Part shown: piece after piece, positions 15,036 through 20,198 of the stretch | Layout: the number at the start of each line of letters is the position of its first letter | Numbering within the stretch: the first letter of the stretch is position 1 | The notes under the pieces: generated by a model | Seen by the model: the letters and a program-made list of their open reading frames with translations, nothing else | Database searches by the model: none | Told to the model about the DNA's origin: nothing | Position numbers and translations under genes: made by a program | NCBI GenBank assembly: GCA_013151555.1 | Contig: JAADIA010000098.1 | Coordinates: forward strand, 1 to 20,198 | Reading direction: 5' to 3' | Length of the DNA stretch: 20,198 nucleotides | DNA from: Nitrospirota bacterium | Lineage (GTDB): Bacteria > NPL-UPA2 > JAADIA01

Positions 15036-16287
15036 CAGCAACGCCTTTCCTTGATTGTTTGGCAACTTCTTTCGCATCCATCTGCATCTTCTCTGCCTTC
15101 CTCTTCCCTATCCCCGGTACCTTCATTAACTCCGAGAGTTCCGCTTCAGCTATCTTCCGAACATTATGAAAACCGGTTTCAATAAGAGTCTCTGCCAACT
15201 TCTCTCCCACTCCCGGCAATTGCGTCAAACCCTGTATAGCAGCTTTTCTCTCTTCTGCAACTTCCGATTCTCCCCGCAGGTTGATTCTCCACCCGGTCAA
15301 CCGGGCTGCCAGGCGGACATTCTGACCTCTCTTCCCAATAGCCAAAGAAAGTTTTTCGTTGGAAATTATAAGGGATGCTTCCCTTTTCTCTTCATCCATT
15401 TTAATCTCAACGATCTCAGCCGGACTCAGAGCATTACTAATGAATATCGCCGGATCTTCATCCCAACGAACAATATCCACTCTCTCGCCACTCAGTTCCC
15501 TGACAACAGCTTTCACCCGACTCCCTCTAAATCCTACGCAGGACCCTACGGAATCAACTTTCTCTACAGAAGTAGCCACAGCAATCTTTGAACGCTCTCC
15601 CGGCTCCCGGGCCACAAATTTTATTTCCACTGTCCCTTGAGCAATCTCGGGGACTTCCAACTCAAAGAGTTTTCTTACCAAAGCCGGATGGGTGCGGGAG
15701 AGAATAATCTGAGGACCGTGGCTGATTTTCTTCACTTCTAAAATATAAGCCGTTATTCTCTCTCCTTGACGATAGTTTTCTCCCGGACATCGTTCCCGCT
15801 GAGGAAGAATAGCTTCCGCCTTTCCCAGATTAATAATTACATTTCCCTGCTCGAACTTCTCTACTACTCCGGTAATTATCTCTCCTTGCTTTTCTTCGAA
15901 TTCCTGATAGATATTAGACCGTTCCGCCTCCCGGATCTTTTGCATAATTACCTGTCTGGCTGCCTGGGCAGCAATCCGGCCAAAGTTCCGGGGAGTAACT
16001 TCTACCTCACATTCATCCCCTTCTTTTAAAGTAGCATCTATTTTCTTTGCCTCGGCTAAAAGTATCTCCCGAGCAGGATCATTTATTTCCTTTACTGCTT
16101 TCCTTTTAGAAAACACGCTAATCTGCCCGCTTTCCCGGTCCATGGAGACCCTTGCTTTAGGCATAGCTTCCAAAGTCTTCTTATAAGCAGAGAGCACAGC
16201 GGCCTCCACAGCTTCAACTAAAACCTCTCTATCTATACCCTTTTCTCTTCCTAAACTATCCAGAATAGCTAAAAGTTCACCATTCAT
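15022..16287 (-). CDS. nusA: Transcription termination/antitermination factor NusA
   Basis: NusA binds RNA polymerase and nascent RNA and controls pausing, termination and antitermination. The 421-residue product has the RNAP-binding N-terminal domain (1-125), an S1 domain (about 135-200), KH1 with GFRGSRV (252-258), KH2 with AIGKRGQNVRLAARLTGW (326-343) and a C-terminal helix-hairpin-helix region (about 363-411: QLPGVGEKLAETL, KVPGIGKRKAEKM). The start is fixed by GGAGG 8 nt before the ATG at 16287. The longer in-frame extension to 16326 overlaps the proposed -10 box and is rejected. nusA is first after an intrinsic terminator and promoter. rimP, its usual upstream partner, is absent from the window. 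Confidence 0.97.
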   Translation of the reverse strand: MNGELLAILDSLGREKGIDREVLVEAVEAAVLSAYKKTLEAMPKARVSMDRESGQISVFSKRKAVKEINDPAREILLAEAKKIDATLKEGDECEVEVTPRNFGRIAAQAARQVIMQKIREAERSNIYQEFEEKQGEIITGVVEKFEQGNVIINLGKAEAILPQRERCPGENYRQGERITAYILEVKKISHGPQIILSRTHPALVRKLFELEVPEIAQGTVEIKFVAREPGERSKIAVATSVEKVDSVGSCVGFRGSRVKAVVRELSGERVDIVRWDEDPAIFISNALSPAEIVEIKMDEEKREASLIISNEKLSLAIGKRGQNVRLAARLTGWRINLRGESEVAEERKAAIQGLTQLPGVGEKLAETLIETGFHNVRKIAEAELSELMKVPGIGKRKAEKMQMDAKEVAKQSRKGVADGQD

Positions 16288-16307
16288 CTCTTTTTCCTCC
16301 GGGATTG

Positions 16308-16336
16308 ATTCTAACACCTTTCCCAAATTTTTACAA
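16308..16336 (-). promoter_or_regulatory. Sigma-70-type promoter of nusA-infB unit
   Basis: On the minus strand TTGTAA (16336-16331), a 17-nt spacer and TAGAAT (16313-16308) fit the housekeeping consensus (4 of 6 and 5 of 6). A start near 16301 would give a leader of only about 14 nt that begins at the nusA Shine-Dalgarno. It lies right after the proS terminator. Confidence 0.7.
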
Positions 16337-16344
16337 GAAAAAAG

Positions 16345-16376
16345 ACAAAAAAACGGGGTCTTTCACCCCGTTTGCT
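16345..16376 (-). terminator. Intrinsic terminator after proS
   Basis: On the minus strand AAACGGGGT, loop GAAAG and ACCCCGTTT form a perfect 9-bp stem followed by a run of seven T (overlapping the stem end). An outer AGACA/TGTCT pairing could extend it. It lies about 38 nt after the proS stop. Confidence 0.92.
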
Positions 16377-16411
16377 GTCTTTTAATAATAATTCTCAAGG
16401 CTAAGAGGAGA

Positions 16412-18154
16412 TTAAATTACCTTGCTTAGTCTCCTGTTATTCTTAACTTGCTCTGTTTTAATTAGTTCCTTCACTTTATTTAATATTTCTTCAGTAGCGA
16501 TTACGCATTCCTCTCCATCCCGACGGTTTCGGATCTCTATCTTTCTCTCAGAAACTCTTTTCGAACTAACCGTAAGGCGAAGAGGAATACCAAGCAGGTC
16601 AGCATCTTTAAACTTGCTCCCGGCTTGTTCGTTCCGGTCGTCAAGGAGCACCTCTATTCCCGCGCCGATAAGTTCTTCGTAAATCCGGTTAGCCACCTCC
16701 ACCGTATTTGGGTCCCGGGCATTGAGCAAGAGGAGATGAACCTGGTAAGGACTGACCTCTCTTGGCCAGATGATTCCTTCGCTATCGTAGTTCTGTTCGA
16801 CAATAGCCGCTACCATCCGGCTGACGCCAATCCCATAACAACCCATAACCACCTCTTTTTCCTTCCCTTCTTTGTCCAGAAATGTTGCCTTCAAAACCCG
16901 GCTATACTTCTTTCCCAAGTTAAAGATATGCCCGACTTCGATCCCTCTTCCGATGGTAAGTCCGCCCGAACATCTCGGGCATTTATCCCCTTCCCGCACA
17001 TAACTGATGTCAGCTACTTCGTCAGGATGAAAATCTCTTCCGATATTTACATTCCTAATATGCCTATCCTTTTTATTGGCTCCGGTTATTCCATTTATTA
17101 TCTTTGTCACCCCTTGGTCGGCAATTATTCCAATTCCTTTTAACCCTACCGGCCCGGAGAAGCCAAGAGGCGCTCCAGTAACTTTCTCTACGGTCTCAGC
17201 ATCAGCCATCTGCAGATGCTCACATCCAAGCAGCCTCTTCAACTTTATTTCATTAATCTCCCGGTCCCCGGAAATAAGAACGGCAAATGTTTTTTCAGCC
17301 GTTTGATAAATAAGCGTTTTTATCATCTGCTCCGGGGCTTCCTTTAAGAAACTTTTCAATTCTTTAATCGTTCTTATCTCCGGTGTTTCTATCTCTTCTA
17401 ACGGTTTTGCTTTTTCCTGACCTTTTTCATCTTCTTCCTTTCGTTGAGCACCTTCCATATTGGCAGCATAGTCACATTCGGAGCAGGAAACAATGATATC
17501 CTCCCCTCTGTCCGCCAGGACTATAAACTCTTCCGATTTCTCTCCTCCCATAGATCCCGGGTCTGCTTCCACTACTCGCGCTTTGACCCCACACCGGCGG
17601 AAGATATTGCTATAAGCTTCATACATTTTCTCATAGCTCCTTCGAGCCGATTCCTCATCCACATCGAAACTATAAGCATCCTTCATAATAAATTCTCTGG
17701 CTCTGATTATTCCAAAACGGGGTCTCATCTCATCGCGAAACTTGGTTTGAATCTGATAAAGATTGAGAGGAAGTTCTTTATACGACCTCACTTCCCTGCT
17801 TATCAGGTCCGTGATGATTTCTTCATGCGTCGGGCTCAAAGCAAATTCTCTGTTTTCTCTATTTTTAAGCTTGAGCATACCCAGTTCTTTGTCGTCCCAG
17901 CGACCGGATATCTCCCAGAGTTCCCGGGGCTGCAAGGTAGGCATCAAAAGTTCCAGAGCTCCTTGTTTTCCCATTTCCTCGCGGACAATTTGCTCTACTT
18001 TCCGGATAACTCGCAAACCTAAAGGAAGATAAGTATATAAACCGGCAGCTAATCTTCTCACCAACCCGGCCCGCAACATCAGCTTATGACTGACCGCCTC
18101 TGCTTCCCGGGGAGCTTCTCTTAAAGTGCGAATCAGACTTTCGCTCCAGCGCAT
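16412..18154 (-). CDS. proS: Proline--tRNA ligase (bacterial type with editing domain)
   Basis: ProS charges tRNA-Pro. The 580-residue product is the bacterial class II form. The N-terminal catalytic core includes motif 2 TKFRDEMRPRFGIIRAREF (137-155), and the inserted YbaK-like editing domain (about 235-390) removes mischarged Ala. Motif 3 is GCYGIGVSRMVAA (428-440), and the anticodon-binding domain is C-terminal (about 465-565). Two Cys pairs are visible (CSEC at 204-207, CPRC at 382-385), as in many family members. The ATG at 18154 follows GGAAGGG by 8 nt; a GTG at 18163 would add three residues. It is the last gene of its unit, ending at a strong terminator before nusA. Confidence 0.98.
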   Translation of the reverse strand: MRWSESLIRTLREAPREAEAVSHKLMLRAGLVRRLAAGLYTYLPLGLRVIRKVEQIVREEMGKQGALELLMPTLQPRELWEISGRWDDKELGMLKLKNRENREFALSPTHEEIITDLISREVRSYKELPLNLYQIQTKFRDEMRPRFGIIRAREFIMKDAYSFDVDEESARRSYEKMYEAYSNIFRRCGVKARVVEADPGSMGGEKSEEFIVLADRGEDIIVSCSECDYAANMEGAQRKEEDEKGQEKAKPLEEIETPEIRTIKELKSFLKEAPEQMIKTLIYQTAEKTFAVLISGDREINEIKLKRLLGCEHLQMADAETVEKVTGAPLGFSGPVGLKGIGIIADQGVTKIINGITGANKKDRHIRNVNIGRDFHPDEVADISYVREGDKCPRCSGGLTIGRGIEVGHIFNLGKKYSRVLKATFLDKEGKEKEVVMGCYGIGVSRMVAAIVEQNYDSEGIIWPREVSPYQVHLLLLNARDPNTVEVANRIYEELIGAGIEVLLDDRNEQAGSKFKDADLLGIPLRLTVSSKRVSERKIEIRNRRDGEECVIATEEILNKVKELIKTEQVKNNRRLSKVI

Positions 18155-18191
18155 AATGACCACCCTTCCATATCAATATATTACTTAGTTG

Positions 18192-18482
18192 CTATTCCGG
18201 TTCCCCACATTCACAAAGAAATTTTTTGCAATCAGGACAACCTTCTTTGTAGACTGAGCCGGCTTCCTCCAAATCAACTTTCATAAGACTGGCCAGACCC
18301 GCCAGCCAAGCAAAGACATCGGAAAGTTCCGTCTTGAATTTCTCCCGGTCTTTTTCTCTAACGGCAGCTGCCAACTCCCCTACTTCTTCTGTAAACCAGA
18401 GGAACGTTCTTTCCACTCCCCTCCGGCAATCCTTGTCATAATAAATTTTCTCAATAAGATGTTGAAATTCAGATATTTTCAT
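18192..18482 (-). CDS. MazG-like nucleotide pyrophosphohydrolase with Cys-rich tail
   Basis: The 96-residue product has the single-domain MazG/all-alpha NTP pyrophosphatase pattern: helix with EEVGE (32-36) and the second metal-binding ExxD motif E52-L-S-D55 in TELSDVFAWLAGLA. Enzymes of this group hydrolyse (d)NTPs to monophosphates and PPi, often in nucleotide house-cleaning; the substrate here cannot be told. After the domain it ends with CPDCKKFLCEC (82-92), four Cys (82, 85, 90, 92) that could bind a metal; similar tails occur in some archaeal and bacterial MazG-like proteins. It lies 49 nt after the isomerase-like gene and 37 nt before proS, so they form one unit. A weak GGAAAGAG site precedes the ATG. 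Confidence 0.88.
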   Translation of the reverse strand: MKISEFQHLIEKIYYDKDCRRGVERTFLWFTEEVGELAAAVREKDREKFKTELSDVFAWLAGLASLMKVDLEEAGSVYKEGCPDCKKFLCECGEPE

Positions 18483-18531
18483 TGTCTCACTCTTTCCGCC
18501 TTTCTATAGACGATAAGTCCCGATATTAATT

Positions 18532-19377
18532 TTAAGAGGTCTGCGATAAAAAGCGTTTAAGGTTGATAACGCTCCTTCGGGACGCGTCTCTCTCATCCTG
18601 CGCCCCGTCCATCCGGGTAAGTTCAAAATTCCATACTCCCCGGTAACCGGTCCCCTGAAGTATCTGCAGCATATCTTTTATCGGCAGTTCGCCCTCACCT
18701 AAAGCTACATGCCTGACGCCTCCTTCTGTTTCTGGGGCAGCCACATAGTCTTTAAGATGTAAATGGAACGCATGAGGAGCTAAACGCTTTACCGTCTCCA
18801 ATTCATCCTCTCCGATGCGGAAAGCGTTAGCCGAGTCCAAAGTAATCCCGAAAAACGGACTCCCACATTTTAAAACAATTTCTTCCAGCTGTTCCATATA
18901 GAAATCGCTATGATTTTCCAAAGCCAGTTTTATATTTTTTGCCGCTGCAATCTCTACCGCTTTTTTTAAAATCTCGACCCAGCGGGCTAAAGTTGTTTCA
19001 TCAGGCGGACTGCAGAGTTTGCCACCCATCATGCGGACAATCTTAGCTCCCAGACGCCGGGCAGTTGTTAACTGTTGCTTGAACTTGGTCATGGCCGCCT
19101 CTACGCCCTCCTCATCAGCCATCAGCAGAAAAGGAAAGTCCATAGCCATGATAAACTCCAGGCCATTATCCGCAAACAGACGTTGAATCCTCTCATAGTA
19201 AGCATTAGTATGAGAAGAAAAACGTCTATGTTCGACTTCCAGAACCGTCATGCCCTGGGCGGAAACTTCCCTGATAATATCCTCCAGGTTCATAAGCCCA
19301 TTATCAAGGTTTAGATTATAACTCCAGGTAGTCGTTCCAATTTTTAAGATATCCCGATCTTTCTCGACCTTTTCCAT
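18532..19377 (-). CDS. Sugar phosphate isomerase/epimerase-like TIM-barrel protein
   Basis: The 281-residue product belongs to the xylose-isomerase-like/AP-endonuclease family 2 TIM-barrel superfamily. Candidate metal and substrate ligands stand in the expected order: E154 (LALENH), D181 (TLDSAN), H207 (HLHLKD) and E252 (NFELTR). Many members epimerise or isomerise sugars or inositol derivatives, but specificity cannot be read from sequence. Strands alternate with helices throughout, without a signal peptide, so it is cytoplasmic. The ATG at 19377 follows GGGGAGA by 4 nt and lies about 35 nt from the predicted transcription start. Being first in an operon with MazG-like and proS genes gives no clear functional link; its role in this unit is unknown. 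Confidence 0.9.
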   Translation of the reverse strand: MEKVEKDRDILKIGTTTWSYNLNLDNGLMNLEDIIREVSAQGMTVLEVEHRRFSSHTNAYYERIQRLFADNGLEFIMAMDFPFLLMADEEGVEAAMTKFKQQLTTARRLGAKIVRMMGGKLCSPPDETTLARWVEILKKAVEIAAAKNIKLALENHSDFYMEQLEEIVLKCGSPFFGITLDSANAFRIGEDELETVKRLAPHAFHLHLKDYVAAPETEGGVRHVALGEGELPIKDMLQILQGTGYRGVWNFELTRMDGAQDERDASRRSVINLKRFLSQTS

Positions 19378-19419
19378 TCTTCTCCCCTGAATCTTTTATT
19401 TTCAAACACCTGAATTTTT

Positions 19420-19448
19420 ATTATCCCACCGAATAGAGAACCTGTCAA
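19420..19448 (-). promoter_or_regulatory. Near-consensus sigma-70 promoter
   Basis: On the minus strand TTGACA (19448-19443), a 17-nt spacer and GATAAT (19425-19420) match the housekeeping consensus with one mismatch. It lies 43 nt before the isomerase-like ATG and is the only strong promoter-like sequence seen upstream of that gene. Confidence 0.85.
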
Positions 19449-19760
19449 GTCGGCCTAAACAGCAAAATCAACTGATAAGTTGATTCAAAAGGTCTCTTAA
19501 TCTGAAAAGAGGAAGCTTATTTGATGAGAGAAATTAAGGTTCCGGCAGAAAGGCGCCGGGAGGGGAAATGTAATCCTGATAAGGAATGCCGAGACCTGGA
19601 TTCTAAAAAAACTATTTTTGCAACTACCTATTATTCAAGGTCTTACGACATAATTACTAAATTTGCAACAAGTTACAATTTTTATTTGTTTTTATCTATT
19701 TTACTCTACTATAGAGAGTTTTTACCCTAACTGGTCACAGATTGGTCACAGATCTCATCT
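19449..19760. other. Mostly non-coding, AT-rich stretch with a doubtful plus-strand ORF
   Basis: This gap separates the isomerase promoter from the helix-turn-helix gene. On the plus strand an ORF of 69 codons (19521-19730) starts 8-10 nt after GAGGA and has a basic N-terminal half and a hydrophobic, AT-rich end. After its TAA the same frame stays open for another 34 codons to 19835. I recognise no family, and the composition is poor for coding. It may be chance, or the worn end of a mobile gene. Confidence 0.3.
19732..19753. repeat. Perfect 11-bp tandem repeat TGGTCACAGAT x2
   Basis: TGGTCACAGAT occurs twice head to tail, about one helical turn apart, 8 nt from the stop of the helix-turn-helix gene. 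It could be a paired binding site or a simple duplication. Confidence 0.8.
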
Positions 19761-20048
19761 CTATCCCAAGAGGTCTCTTCCCTCTTCACTGAAAGTGTAG
19801 CATATATTGCTCCTCAAGTCAAAAAAAACAAATAATTGGAATAACTGACTTGAAAAAGCTTTAGGCTGGTTAAGATTCTCAAGATGTTGCTTTGCCTTTA
19901 TCCATTTATCTATCTCTACTTCCCTGAACCTTAGAAGTCTACCTATCTTTACGTGAGGGATAAACTCAAGGTGACTCCAGTTATAGATTGTGGACAGCTT
20001 GACCTTAAGCAACTTACTTAATTCTTCTGGTGTTAATAGCTTTTCCAT
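19761..20048 (-). CDS. Short helix-turn-helix protein, excisionase/AlpA-like
   Basis: The first ~52 residues carry a MerR/Xis-like winged helix of the HTH_17 type: LLTPEELSKLLKVKLSTIYNWSHLEFIPHVKIGRLLRF, then FREVEIDKWI, with a recognition helix near 18-25 and a wing around HVKIGRLLRF. Such stand-alone proteins are often 60-75 residues and act as excisionases or small regulators in mobile elements, but chromosomal ones exist too. Here a 40-residue tail after the domain (QPKAFSSQ through RDLLG) is poorly patterned and may not be functional. I chose the ATG at 20048, where the HTH domain begins; a start at 20072 is also open. Neither start has a clear Shine-Dalgarno. No integrase gene is visible in the window. 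Confidence 0.72.
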   Translation of the reverse strand: MEKLLTPEELSKLLKVKLSTIYNWSHLEFIPHVKIGRLLRFREVEIDKWIKAKQHLENLNQPKAFSSQLFQLFVFFDLRSNICYTFSEEGRDLLG

Positions 20049-20072
20049 GAGAAAAAACCAAATTAAACTCAT

Positions 20073-20198
20073 ATCCTGAGAGCCAAAAGCTCCCTTTTAG
20101 ACCAAAATCAATCGGAAAAGTTAAAAGGACTAATCTCCTGAAGATAGGGTTTTACAAGAAAAGAAGCCAAATAAAAAAGTTCATACTTCATAAGAAAT
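20073..20198. other. Right-hand edge, no clear gene
   Basis: A GAGC-CAAAA-GCTC hairpin lies at about 20080-20092. On the minus strand a frame from the window edge runs to TGA (20108-20110) and could be the last ~29 codons of an upstream gene, but nothing in it is recognisable. No convincing promoter is visible for the helix-turn-helix gene. Confidence 0.3.

Noticed and set aside
15035-15077. Longer infB start at 15077
   Set aside because: The IF2_N domain begins at [13 protein letters not shown] (15035), which has its own SD; the extra 14 residues look like out-of-frame nusA sequence.
16288-16326. Longer nusA start at 16326
   Set aside because: The extension overlaps the proposed -10 box, lacks an SD and is not NusA-like; GGAGG sits at the right distance from 16287.
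19731-19835. Plus-strand frame after 19730 as an integrase C-terminus
   Set aside because: No catalytic tyrosine-recombinase motifs (Arg, HxxR, Tyr context) are visible in or before it, and it overlaps the HTH gene antisense.
20108-20197. 3' end of an upstream minus-strand gene
   Set aside because: About 29 open codons at the window edge with no recognisable content; it may be chance.

Overview
This 20.2 kb window is a dense bacterial housekeeping region. It holds 18 recognisable genes, a small DNA-binding gene at the right end and a partial gene at the left end, and all of them read on the minus strand (right to left). I see no rRNA, tRNA or CRISPR array. The gene order recalls Gram-positive-type neighbourhoods (nusA-infB-ylxP-rbfA-nrnA-truB-ribF-rpsO-pnp, and ftsK-pgsA-cinA-thpR-recA), but it lacks rimP before nusA and ylxR between nusA and infB. 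With moderate GC, strong Shine-Dalgarno (SD) sites on many genes and many 'word-like' intergenic repeats, this suggests an uncultured deep-branching bacterial lineage. An Omnitrophota- or Desantisbacteria-like phylum is a low-confidence guess.

Layout in the direction of transcription. At the far right is a short excisionase/AlpA-type helix-turn-helix gene, followed by about 380 nt of largely non-coding DNA with an 11-bp tandem repeat. A near-consensus sigma-70 promoter (19420-19448) then starts a unit of a TIM-barrel sugar-phosphate isomerase/epimerase-like protein, a MazG-like pyrophosphohydrolase and prolyl-tRNA synthetase, which ends at a clear intrinsic terminator (16345-16376). A second promoter (16308-16336) restarts transcription for nusA-infB and the RNA/ribosome genes behind it: ylxP-like, rbfA, nrnA, truB, ribF, rpsO and pnp. 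Next come dut, ftsK, pgsA, a CinA lacking its N-terminal domain, thpR and recA, and then the first 41 codons of an unidentified membrane-anchored protein.

Functionally, the centre is a transcription, translation and RNA-metabolism cluster: NusA elongation control, IF2 initiation, RbfA 16S maturation, TruB pseudouridylation, S15, PNPase and NrnA RNA turnover. It is followed by a DNA and chromosome cluster: dUTPase, the FtsK/SpoIIIE translocase and RecA, with one phospholipid gene.

The most unusual content lies in the spacers. At least eight carry different degenerate repeat families: 7-mers through the recA stop, 8-mers of the GGCACARA and GGRTTCRA types, GACAGGAT inverted repeats, two copies of a ~91 bp element, and a mosaic of perfect palindromes between nrnA and truB. 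Three genes (recA, thpR, nrnA) take their last codons and stop from repeat sequence, and five genes behind repeat-filled or anomalous spacers have no recognisable SD site. One spacer also holds the C-terminal relic of a GxxExxY-family gene. I found no clearly new multi-gene system; the repeat and gene-end relationship is the best candidate for something under-described.
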